In this document: in pieces, positions 35,397 through 42,421 of the stretch
Layout of the letters: every line of letters starts with the position of its first letter
Position numbering within the stretch: the first letter of the stretch is position 1
Source: a virus
Direction: 5' to 3' (one strand)
Virus record (IMG/VR): IMGVR_UViG_3300042945_001601
Coordinates: 1-47,362 of that record
DNA: 47,362 nucleotides
Notes under the pieces: generated by a model
The model's database searches: none
Told to the model about the DNA's origin: nothing
The model's input: only the letters and a program-made list of their open reading frames with translations
Position numbers and translations under genes: made by a program

Positions 35397-35645
35397 CTAG
35401 TAGCCAATTCTATCGTCTAAGAAATCCTCCTCTTCGTCCTCGTCCGGGGTGGACACCTCAAAGTCCTCTAGTAGGAACTCTTGTTTCTTGGCGAACCATA
35501 CTGTGCTCTCACGCTGTCCTAGTTCCTTTTCGAATTCACTTACCTTCTTGCCTGAAGTGAAGAAGTCGTCTACCAATTGCTCGATGCTGCGGGGTGTCTC
35601 CTCATTGAGTGTGACTGTGCCCTGATTGTTCTTTCCCTTGTTCAT
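35397..35645 (-). CDS. Acidic phage protein
   Basis: 82 residues; basic start MNKGKNNQGTVTLNEETPRS, helical middle, acidic end (EVSTPDEDEEEDFLDD). Upstream sequence TAATCTAG at about 35673 is a weak -7 box. Confidence 0.75.
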   Translation of the reverse strand: MNKGKNNQGTVTLNEETPRSIEQLVDDFFTSGKKVSEFEKELGQRESTVWFAKKQEFLLEDFEVSTPDEDEEEDFLDDRIGY

Positions 35646-35706
35646 CTCTTTGTTCCTTTGTTTGTTTCTGCTAGATTAATTCCTATCACCGTTATGAAAA
35701 AGAAGT

Positions 35707-36396
35707 TTACGTAACTAATTCGCCTTCCTCGTCTACTTCAAATTCCGTCCCGTTCGACTCTAGTGTTTCCGCTATAGCCTCGTCTGATCTAAGGTAGTCG
35801 TACTCATTCTCTAAGGAGCGATAGAGTTCTCGGCACTGATCCGATCTCCACTCCTCTGCTGCATCGTCGATCTTTGACACCTCGTGATCTAGGTCCATAA
35901 AGACTATAGGAGCTCCAGTTAACACCCTATCTGTGAAGTGGATCTTGCCGTCCGGGTATTCCTCGTCGTAGAATGCGTTATTGAGTATCTCGCACCAAGT
36001 GTCTGCCTGGCAAGTCTTCTCGTGGTAGTATCTGCTACCGTACTTTCTGTTGAAGGCGATAGCTAGTGAGTCGATGAACCCATTGGCCTTCTCTTTCACG
36101 GCTGTGGGTAGCTCGTCTAACTCCTCGTTCGAATACTGTGTCATGCCCAAAGTTTTGGTTAGGAATAGCTTCGTGTCCACTACCTTGCCGGTGAAGGAAG
36201 CTCCATCGCCCTGGCTATAGAAGCCCGAGTACTGTACATCCACTTCTTCAACACCCATCTTGGCTAAGTCCTGATGAAATTCCTCTATCACGTTTTCGTG
36301 CCAGTCATCGTAGACGTTGATATCGCTGTTGGCCTCTATGGCTTCCTCCTTGAGGCGATCTGAGAGTTCGTCGAATGTGTAGGTTCCTGCTTGCAT
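35707..36396 (-). CDS. Conserved phage protein (YTFDELSD / SGFYSQGDGASF family)
   Basis: 229 residues. YTFDELSDRLKEEAIEAN near the start and VQYSGFYSQGDGASFTGKV at about 55 match a family I recall from many large phages and some plasmids, function unknown. The C-terminal part is acidic with DYLRSDEAIAETL. Box TATATTAG at 36414-36421; upstream terminator ends the neighbouring gene. Confidence 0.8.
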   Translation of the reverse strand: MQAGTYTFDELSDRLKEEAIEANSDINVYDDWHENVIEEFHQDLAKMGVEEVDVQYSGFYSQGDGASFTGKVVDTKLFLTKTLGMTQYSNEELDELPTAVKEKANGFIDSLAIAFNRKYGSRYYHEKTCQADTWCEILNNAFYDEEYPDGKIHFTDRVLTGAPIVFMDLDHEVSKIDDAAEEWRSDQCRELYRSLENEYDYLRSDEAIAETLESNGTEFEVDEEGELVT

Positions 36397-36439
36397 GTTG
36401 TTTGTTTGTTTAGCTAATATATCTCTAATCCCCGCAGCA

Positions 36440-36466
36440 AAAAAATGGGAAGCCTAAACTTCCCAA
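36440..36466 (-). terminator. Intrinsic terminator of 36470-37015
   Basis: Minus strand TTGGGAAG-TTTAGG-CTTCCCATTTTTTTG. Confidence 0.88.
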
Positions 36467-36469
36467 TCT

Positions 36470-37015
36470 TTAGTGGAACCAAACAAAGCCACCGTCGCTG
36501 GCTACCTTAAAAGCCTTGGTCCAGTTATCGTATCTAGCCATATGGAGTTCTACCCAATTAGCACCCTCGCCTGACTCCTTTAGGTACTCGTACCACTGGT
36601 CTCTGCCTTCCTCATAGTCTTCGGCCAGCTTGGCTGAGAACTCTGGTCCGATGAAGCCCTCGCAGTCTGAAAAGTTAACCTGCTCATAGAAAGGCTGTCC
36701 TCTATAGATGCTCTGGTTGCTCCAGACCTCCTCCGGTAAAGCTCCTAAGAAACACTCCGAGAGCATTCTGCGGTATGCACTATAGCCGCTGTACGAGCCC
36801 GCTTTGAAGTCATACTCCTCCGTCTTGGGCGACTGATAGTAGGTGCCGGGTACCATATCGCGGATCCAGTTATCCGGACTGTTGATATCCCTCTGTGTGA
36901 AGTGGTAGACGCTCTCTCCGAGGTCTATCTGTACTCCAACTGATCTTTCTGCTGCCTTAACCTCCTCTGGAGTAAGGACCTGTAGTTTTGAAAATGCTGT
37001 TATATCTAATCCCAT
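36470..37015 (-). CDS. Conserved phage protein (MGLDITA..KL family)
   Basis: 181 residues opening MGLDITAFSKLQVLTPEEVK; internal GSYSGYSAYRRMLSECFLGA, NFSDCEGFIGPEFSAKLAED and an end W.KAFKVASDGGFVWFH. These motifs define a family present in phages and bacteria with no known function. Near-leaderless after TACATTAG (37020-37027). Confidence 0.85.
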   Translation of the reverse strand: MGLDITAFSKLQVLTPEEVKAAERSVGVQIDLGESVYHFTQRDINSPDNWIRDMVPGTYYQSPKTEEYDFKAGSYSGYSAYRRMLSECFLGALPEEVWSNQSIYRGQPFYEQVNFSDCEGFIGPEFSAKLAEDYEEGRDQWYEYLKESGEGANWVELHMARYDNWTKAFKVASDGGFVWFH

Positions 37016-37068
37016 GACGCTAATGTAATAGAGAAGGCCGAGGAACTCCTGCTACCCCGGCCTCTTTT

Positions 37069-37317
37069 TTATGGTTTAATTGCTCCCTCCTGTATCTTGT
37101 TGTCTACGAACTCCTGCACTCTCTCGATGAGGACCTCGTCGAAGATGGTGTCTCCGTGCTTGCCCTCCAGAAGGGAGTCAATGACTTCTCCGCCTTGGAC
37201 CCACTCCTTGTAGACGAGAATACCATCCTCGTCCTTGATCGTGTAGGTGTGCACCTCTACAGCCTCTTCTTTCTGGTGTCTTAGGAGTTCCAGACCTCCT
37301 TGCTTTGTTTCTGCCAT
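37069..37317 (-). CDS. Small phage protein
   Basis: 82 residues from MAETKQGGLELLRHQKEEAV; beta/alpha mixed, acidic. The extended frame reaches a TTG inside the promoter TACATTTG at 37342-37349. Function unknown. Confidence 0.75.
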   Translation of the reverse strand: MAETKQGGLELLRHQKEEAVEVHTYTIKDEDGILVYKEWVQGGEVIDSLLEGKHGDTIFDEVLIERVQEFVDNKIQEGAIKP

Positions 37318-37377
37318 GCTCTTATGTTTTATTGGTTGAGACAAATGTACTTCAAGATCACTCGGAATCCCCGCAGG

Positions 37378-37611
37378 TTACGCATCTCCATAATCTCTGG
37401 ACCACTCCCCTATGACATTGACGTCTTCCCCATAAAATCCATAGTCGTTGAACCCAAAGCTTTGGTTTGGTCCGACCTCGCAAAGAGCCAGAGTGTGATA
37501 CCATGCCTCCTTCTTCTCTCCCTCGAACACTTCTTTTGCTTCCTTGAGATCGCTAAATGTTTGATAGCTATCGCCATCCTCGTAACATTTGATTAAAAGA
37601 TAAATCTTCAT
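37378..37611 (-). CDS. Small phage protein with DGDSYQTF motif
   Basis: 77 residues from MKIYLLIKCYEDGDSYQTFS, ending GYGEDVNVIGEWSRDYGD-like acidic sequence. A frame extended upstream passes through its own promoter TATATTAG (37640-37647). Function unknown. Confidence 0.75.
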   Translation of the reverse strand: MKIYLLIKCYEDGDSYQTFSDLKEAKEVFEGEKKEAWYHTLALCEVGPNQSFGFNDYGFYGEDVNVIGEWSRDYGDA

Positions 37612-37667
37612 GGTGGTAAGTTTTAATTGGTTGATAGTGCTAATATACTTCAGGACTCCACGGAACC

Positions 37668-37973
37668 TCAGAAGGCCGAGACCCAAGCTATTTGGAATGT
37701 GAGTTGCATGCCCCAAGGCAACTTGTAGGCAACAAAGCCACCAGTACCCACATTAGAAGCCACGCTTTTGTCATGGATCGCCTTGGTGAGTAGATCACGG
37801 GCTGTGACCCTAAGGTCCGTGAGGTCTGGCACCGCCATACGACCTCCTCCCTGGTACCACTGGTGATTGGTGTCTTGCATGTGCTTCTGAACCTTCTCGA
37901 AGTCGAAGTTCTGCATGATGGTCTCAGCCTGTTGCTCTAGTTCTTGATGTGTGAATTCCTTTGCCATACTCAT
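37668..37973 (-). CDS. Conserved small phage protein (GTGGF type)
   Basis: 101 residues; QWYQGGGRMAVPDLTDLRVT ... ASNVGTGGFVAYKL and a final strand matches a family I recall, of about 100 residues in phages and bacteria, with the pattern P....LR..A..LL ... GGF.A... Function unknown. ATG at 37973 or 37967. Cassette promoter at 37994-38001. Confidence 0.8.
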   Translation of the reverse strand: MSMAKEFTHQELEQQAETIMQNFDFEKVQKHMQDTNHQWYQGGGRMAVPDLTDLRVTARDLLTKAIHDKSVASNVGTGGFVAYKLPWGMQLTFQIAWVSAF

Positions 37974-38037
37974 GGTGTTAATTGGTTATGATGCAAATAT
38001 AGGACACGGTACCCCGGAACCCTTGAGGGTTACCCAT

Positions 38038-38244
38038 TTAGTTTCTGAAACTGTCTGTCTCCTCGTAGGTGGGCAGATTGGCCTTGAAGAACTCCTGGAT
38101 GTTGCCCACGCTCATCCACTGGACTAATCTCCAGCGTCCCTTTGGGGTCAGGATCTCCAGCTTCCACTTGTTCTTTCCGCCAAAGCCAGATGTGTCCTTT
38201 ACTGCTTTAAGGTTGCCCTCCGTTACTTCGAATTCCTCTATCAT
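38038..38244 (-). CDS. Small phage protein
   Basis: 68 residues from MIEEFEVTEGNLKAVKDTSG; beta-rich (NKWKLEILTPKGRWRLVQWM). The longer frame overlaps the cassette promoter at 38270-38277 and RNA element III, so it is not the real start. Confidence 0.75.
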   Translation of the reverse strand: MIEEFEVTEGNLKAVKDTSGFGGKNKWKLEILTPKGRWRLVQWMSVGNIQEFFKANLPTYEETDSFRN

Positions 38245-38353
38245 CTTTTTGTGCTGATTGGTTATGAGGCAAATATAGACCAGGATGTCGGAAAGACCCC
38301 GAGAATTTTGGAATCTTTTTTTAAGTCGACCAGCGGGGTTTCCACGGGATTTC

Positions 38354-38452
38354 ACCTTACTTTAGCTAGGTCAATCAATCAAGACGGGCTGGGGCGGAGC
38401 AACCCCAGGAGAGTGTACTCCAACCTGCGCCACACCCTAGGACCCCTGGTCC
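38354..38452 (-). ncRNA. Structured RNA element III, copy b
   Basis: Minus strand: GGACC-hairpin-GGTCC, then GGGTGTGGCGCAGGTTGG / AGTACACTCTCC with crossing GTGT/ACAC and GGAG/CTCC, stem TGGGG/CCCCA, GCCCGTC, and AGCTAAAGTAAGG. See copy a (21423-21519). Confidence 0.55.
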
Positions 38453-38455
38453 CAC

Positions 38456-38484
38456 AAAAGAGGCTAGGCCTCTAAGCCTAGCCC
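38456..38484 (-). terminator. Intrinsic terminator of 38504-38887
   Basis: Minus strand GGGCTAGGC-TTAGAG-GCCTAGCCTCTTTT. Confidence 0.85.
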
Positions 38485-38503
38485 CTATCTCTTTTCCCCT
38501 TAG

Positions 38504-38887
38504 TTATCCGAAGATCACGTCCTGGTAGAAGACCGTTTGAAGGATCACGTCTGCCGTGTCGCCATCGTCCTGCTCGTTAATGGCATCCAGCAGGTGGCGG
38601 ACTGGTGCCTCCTGAACACGCTCATGTACATCCTCTATGGTGATGACCGACGGGTCCATCCCGTTCTCCTCATCGATTAGTGTCAAGGTGCCTCCTCCCC
38701 GTAGGATTTCCATCCATACGTCCTCCAGGCAGGTGTCCTCGCCCTTCTTCTGTAACCTCTTCTTCGCCTTCTCGTACTCCTTCTCGCTGTAGTCCATCTG
38801 TAGACCATAGTGAGCGATTTGGTGTCCGTTGCATAGGGAGTTGTGGAAGATTTTCTCTGACTCCTCTTTTGTTAATTGAATCTTCAT
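38504..38887 (-). CDS. Conserved phage protein (CNG ... TADVILQT family)
   Basis: 127 residues; IFHNSLCNGHQIAHYGLQMD, VWMEILRGGGTLTLIDEENG and DGDTADVILQTVFYQDVIFG match the pattern of a family I recall from phages and Bacteroidota with unknown function. Cassette promoter TATATTTG at 38916-38923. Confidence 0.82.
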   Translation of the reverse strand: MKIQLTKEESEKIFHNSLCNGHQIAHYGLQMDYSEKEYEKAKKRLQKKGEDTCLEDVWMEILRGGGTLTLIDEENGMDPSVITIEDVHERVQEAPVRHLLDAINEQDDGDTADVILQTVFYQDVIFG

Positions 38888-38965
38888 GATCTTATAGTGT
38901 TAATTGGTTATGATGCAAATATAGGCCTAGGCCTCGGGAGAACCCCGAAAGCCTAAGATTTTTTT

Positions 38966-39247
38966 TCAGTTCATGTGGACTGGGTTGTTCACATACCTTA
39001 GGGCCTGTAGGGTACGGCCGATGCTGGCGTTCTCCAGCTGGGAGATCTGGTCCTTGATCTTCTGCTCTACGAACTTATGGATGTGATTGATGAACTCCTC
39101 TAGCTCTCCGTGGACTGCTGTTGCCATATAGATACGTAGGGTCATGCCGATGGAGATTAAGCCCATGTCCTCGGTCTCGGTGCCTTTCTCGATTAGTCTC
39201 TCACCTAGTCTGGTGATTTCTAAAATTGCCTTTTCATGTGGTGTCAT
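38966..39247 (-). CDS. Small helical phage protein, 93 residues
   Basis: From MTPHEKAILEITRLGERLIE; helical, with EDMGLISIGMTLRIYMATAV and a FINHIHKFVEQKIKDQISQL tail. Cassette promoter at 39270-39277. Function unknown. Confidence 0.78.
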   Translation of the reverse strand: MTPHEKAILEITRLGERLIEKGTETEDMGLISIGMTLRIYMATAVHGELEEFINHIHKFVEQKIKDQISQLENASIGRTLQALRYVNNPVHMN

Positions 39248-39304
39248 ACTATGCTGATTGGTTATGATGCAAATATACAACCAATCAACGGGAGAATCCC
39301 GAAG

Positions 39305-40108
39305 CTAGACCTGGATTTGTGGTACCCAGTGAGTTGTCCGCTTATCCTCTGTTTCTTCACGGAGAACTGGATACCCGAGCGGGCACGTGCTTCTCATATA
39401 GACATGGAAGTAGAATGGGAAACTGCCCTCACCTCCGTCCATGTCTGAGTAGGTGGAGAATGTGGCTCCGCCCTGCTCTAGGCTCTTCGCCATGATCCAC
39501 CGGGTCACATCATAGAGTCTCTCTAGCTCCTCCTGATTCAGCTCCGAGCAGATCCGATGGGGGGAGATTCTGGCTCGATAGAGTGCCTCAGCTTTGATGT
39601 AGTTACCGACTCCCCCTAGGATCTTCTGATCCATCAGAGCCCTGCAGATGGGAATTCTTCTATGGGAGATAGCCTTCTGAAAATCCAATATGGTGGTATC
39701 CGGATGTAGCATATCAGGTCCGATACCTTTTAACCTGCTCTGTAACTCGGATTCGTGCTGCATAAAGATGAGTGTTCCGAATCTTCGGATGTCATCAAAC
39801 CAGACGGTACGTCCGCCCTGGGTGGTGAACTGGAAGTGGGCATGCTTGGTTCTGACATCCCGCCAGCCGCCACTCATACCTAAAGTGTTCCAGATGCTCC
39901 AGCCGCCTTCCAGTAGAATCTGGATGGCCTTGCCTTTCACATTCACGGCAACAACTCTCTGTGGCAGTGATCCTATGAATCCGTCAATGCCCTTGGGAGG
40001 AGTTCTGAGCCACTTCCCTCCAAGAACCTGAGCTTCTGTTATAACTTCTCCCAGTAGTCTCTCTTGGAGACTGAGAGCCATTCTTTTAACTTCTGGACCT
40101 TCCGGCAT
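39305..40108 (-). CDS. Formamidopyrimidine-DNA glycosylase / Nei family with degenerate zinc finger
   Basis: 267 residues from the ATG at 40108, chosen because it gives the mature N-terminus (M)PEGPEV with catalytic Pro and Glu. Lys60 in VNVKGKAI and the helix-two-turn-helix MDQKILGGVGNYIKAEALYR at 160-179 are present. The C-terminal finger has lost its cysteines (one CPLG left; TTHWVPQIQ replaces the second CxxC), but Arg257 in DKRTTHW remains: a zincless finger as known in plant FPG and NEIL1. Removes oxidised bases and nicks the strand. Fourth gene of the unit 40854-39305. Confidence 0.9.
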   Translation of the reverse strand: MPEGPEVKRMALSLQERLLGEVITEAQVLGGKWLRTPPKGIDGFIGSLPQRVVAVNVKGKAIQILLEGGWSIWNTLGMSGGWRDVRTKHAHFQFTTQGGRTVWFDDIRRFGTLIFMQHESELQSRLKGIGPDMLHPDTTILDFQKAISHRRIPICRALMDQKILGGVGNYIKAEALYRARISPHRICSELNQEELERLYDVTRWIMAKSLEQGGATFSTYSDMDGGEGSFPFYFHVYMRSTCPLGYPVLREETEDKRTTHWVPQIQV

Positions 40109-40127
40109 CTTAGTATTCGAAGAAAAA

Positions 40128-40439
40128 TTATTCCGGATTAGTGATTGGGATGCTGCCGTCACTATGGCGAACCTGGATTTTCCGGCCGGCAATACAGTTC
40201 TGGAAATCTTCTGTGCAGTCCGATAGATCATCACTTAGATCTTCCACATCATACTCCAGCTGCATGATGTGCAGCTCATGCTCTCTGTTGGCTCGTCTTA
40301 GTGAATCGCAGACAGCCTGCATGCGAAGAGATTTCTCTTCGGTTCTGCTCTGGCCAGCTTCCAGGAAAACCCAGCCGCCTAGGACTACCGCCACAACGAC
40401 TAATAGTGTTACAAGTCTATCTCTTAGTCTATCTCTCAT
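40128..40439 (-). CDS. Single-pass membrane protein with coiled coil (Rz-like)
   Basis: 103 residues from MRDRLRDRLVTLLVVVAVVL: one N-terminal transmembrane segment (8-28) and a long helix (RMQAVCDSLRRANREHELHI) extending into the periplasm or cytosol. The size and build resemble i-spanins, but gene order gives no partner o-spanin. Overlaps the upstream gene by ATGA. Confidence 0.65.
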   Translation of the reverse strand: MRDRLRDRLVTLLVVVAVVLGGWVFLEAGQSRTEEKSLRMQAVCDSLRRANREHELHIMQLEYDVEDLSDDLSDCTEDFQNCIAGRKIQVRHSDGSIPITNPE

Positions 40440-40612
40440 ATGCATTTTATAATTAATCCGATGATTTCAAAAAGAATTGTGTAGATGAAAAGTGTGACCA
40501 GAAACATGTAGACCTGATACCCTGGGTGGGATCTCTCTTCTGGTGTGTCCCTATGTAGAGAGAGCAGACGCACCAGGCAGGTGCCCAGCAGCAGGGTCAG
40601 GATGTAGGACAT
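40436..40612 (-). CDS. 58-residue membrane protein
   Basis: ATG at 40612, TGA at 40436: two hydrophobic segments (MSYILTLLLGTCLVRLLSL and VYMFLVTLFIYTILFEIIGL). Overlaps its neighbours by TGATG at the start and ATGA at the end, strong evidence of translation. Could belong to a lysis or membrane-attachment module with 40612-40854 and 40128-40439 (inference). Confidence 0.68.
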   Translation of the reverse strand: MSYILTLLLGTCLVRLLSLHRDTPEERSHPGYQVYMFLVTLFIYTILFEIIGLIIKCI

Positions 40613-40854
40613 CACTTTCTTAGGTTTTTTCTTAGGGTGTCTATGACCTGCTCCTGTCTCTCTATGGTCTCGTCCTTGTCCTTCAGCAGGCGTACCACGA
40701 CAAGCAGGTTAACAGCGAGCATGGGCAAGTCCAGCCCCTGCCATGTGAACTCGGGGTAAAGCCCGGTTAGGTAAAGCACGACCTCTATCAGGCCGAGTGC
40801 GATCAGAGACCAGCCCAGCCAGTTCATGATTCTATAGTATACGTGATCTGTCAT
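40612..40854 (-). CDS. Two-helix membrane protein with C-terminal coiled coil
   Basis: 80 residues from MTDHVYYRIMNWLGWSLIAL; two transmembrane helices (about 8-30 and 40-60) and a basic coiled-coil end (KDETIERQEQVIDTLRKNLR). The layout is similar to phage lysis accessory proteins. A TACATTTG box (40861-40868) lies just upstream; an in-frame TTG inside it is not the start. First gene of the unit ending with the glycosylase. Confidence 0.68.
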   Translation of the reverse strand: MTDHVYYRIMNWLGWSLIALGLIEVVLYLTGLYPEFTWQGLDLPMLAVNLLVVVRLLKDKDETIERQEQVIDTLRKNLRK

Positions 40855-40908
40855 ATGTCTCAAATGTAATCCAGGTTCCCGTAGAACCCTGGGTGGGTTT
40901 AAAAAAAG

Positions 40909-41205
40909 TTAATAAGTCTCCTCGTTGACACCAACCTCTTCCATGATCTCCGAGAGGTCCACATCGTCTTCAAAGCTGAATCGGTCCACATCGAAGCTCG
41001 GCTCTTTGACCGCTCCATTGCTGAACCTGACGTGTGGATTCTGAATCTCCTCTAGTCTCACACCCACTCGATCAGTGCCGTAGTACTCTTCGATCTCTCG
41101 GATGAAGTAGTGCTGACCCTTCTGGGGACGGTTGGGAATAAGACGCATGCTCTCTGGGTGAAAGGTGTCGTTGACACAGAGAGCTAAGGATCCTGGTGCT
41201 ATCAT
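40909..41205 (-). CDS. Small phage protein (LRLEEI.NP type)
   Basis: 98 residues; ALCVNDTFHPESMRL, KGQHYFIREIEEYYG and VGVRLEEIQNP fit a small family I recall from phages and Bacteroidota with unknown role. The C-terminus is acidic. Next gene upstream, 41219-41449, ends 13 bases away, so they may be co-transcribed. Confidence 0.78.
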   Translation of the reverse strand: MIAPGSLALCVNDTFHPESMRLIPNRPQKGQHYFIREIEEYYGTDRVGVRLEEIQNPHVRFSNGAVKEPSFDVDRFSFEDDVDLSEIMEEVGVNEETY

Positions 41206-41218
41206 AAATTAATTTCCT

Positions 41219-41449
41219 TTAGAGAGGCAGAGAGTTAATGAAGCTCAGCCCAATGAGAAGAAAGCCTTTGATGCTCTGCCAGATCCTGGTAGTCATGCGA
41301 ACCCTATGGGTGCTCGCTTCATCGTAGACATTGTCTTCAAAGCCAAACACAGAGTAGAATCTTTCGTGCTCTGATTTAGCTTGCTTAATCTTTACTTCTG
41401 TCCCTTTGTATATTTTAGTTTTTTTCCGGGACAAAGTTTCTTTTTTCAT
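41219..41449 (-). CDS. Small basic membrane-associated protein
   Basis: 76 residues from the ATG at 41449 (MKKETLSRKKTKIYKGTEVK). Very basic N-terminal half and a hydrophobic C-terminal helix (IKGFLLIGLSFINSLPL). The frame remains open far upstream through low-complexity DNA, which I do not believe is translated. First minus-strand gene left of the divergent region. Confidence 0.65.
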   Translation of the reverse strand: MKKETLSRKKTKIYKGTEVKIKQAKSEHERFYSVFGFEDNVYDEASTHRVRMTTRIWQSIKGFLLIGLSFINSLPL

Positions 41450-42421
41450 GGGGTTGATTTTTATTTTTTTATTAACTGTTCGCTTGTTTAAAACTATATA
41501 TGGCTGGGTTACTGAGAAACCGCGGACATCCACAAACAATCTAAAAAAAATTTCACGTGACAGAAAAAACTCGGCCCACAGTAAAAAAATTTCGCCACCG
41601 AAATATTTAATCCAAGAGTTTCCTTTCCTAGTAGACAAGAGAGAAGAACTCAGACTACTAGAGAGACATAGAGAGAGGCGAGAGAGCACACGGGGCGAGC
41701 CTAGACACATAGAGAGACCGAGTAATCGGGGCGAGACTGGGGCGGATCTGGGCATGGCCTCTGGGGAATCCCAGAAATCCCCACAAATTTCCACAAATCT
41801 CCACTGCTTACCAGGATTTCTGACTCGGCCGAGAAGACTGAGTGACCTGGAGATTGAGGCTGGGGCTTCGCGGAAACTCAGATAGCCCTGAGACCATGGA
41901 CCCTGGGTGGTAGGCTCGGCCCTGGAGCGGGCTTACTAGGAGGGCCAAGTTCGCATGACCTCACCTGGCCAAGCTGTATATGACACCTCTGTTAAGTTCG
42001 CATGACCTCACCTGGTCTAGTACTTATGACATCACCTGGCCAAGCTGTATAAGCTATCTTCTGCTAGGTCCTTCTAATGGGTCTTGTCTGAGTCCTATAA
42101 GATGTCCCTGGCTGGGGTGTCTAGTCTACTCTCTAGTCTCTCTCTATGCTAGGTCTTGTCTATGCTGTCTCTCTAGAGTAATAGGTCTATGTCTATGCTT
42201 GTGTCTATTGAGATGGGTGTGAGTGTTTGGTTGTTTAGAGTAAGAGTGGGTGTATTGAGTATGCTCTCTATGTCTAGTCTCTCTTTGTCTCTCTCTAGTT
42301 CTCTCTCTATGTCTACTAGTCTCTTGTCTATATGGAAAGGAAAGAGTCATAACTATTTGGTGGGCCGGGGGTCTAGCGATTTTCCCTGAAACATCCCCCA
42401 TCGGTTTTGATATATAGAGAC
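41450..42421. other. Gene-free divergent region, possible origin or control region
   Basis: Separates the minus-strand block from the plus-strand LRR operon. It starts with an AT-rich part (41450-41620), then purine-rich GA tracts on the plus strand (GAGAGACATAGAGAGAGG at about 41661), three related repeats (41947-42050), and pyrimidine-rich TCTCTAG tracts (42120-42330) on the plus strand. Open frames on both strands here are low-complexity artefacts. Strand asymmetry plus a transcription switch are typical of replication origins or late-gene control regions; no protein-binding motif is identified. Confidence 0.55.
41947..42050 (+). repeat. Three imperfect direct repeats
   Basis: AAGTTCGCATGACCTCACCTG occurs at 41947 and 41993 (one unit 46 bases apart), and TATGACATCACCTGGCCAAG at 42024 repeats the 3' half; GGCCAAGCTGTATA follows the first and third units. 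Possible iterons or binding sites. Confidence 0.55.

Noticed and set aside
41406-41885. Plus-strand frame of 159 codons through the divergent region
   Set aside because: The first part is antisense to the start of 41219-41449 and the rest is Arg/Glu low complexity created by GA tracts; no promoter or homologous-looking domain.
42144-42401. Open frames on both strands in TCTCTAG-rich DNA
   Set aside because: Both strands are open because of low complexity; composition (SLSLSLSS or RERQRETRHRE) is not protein-like.
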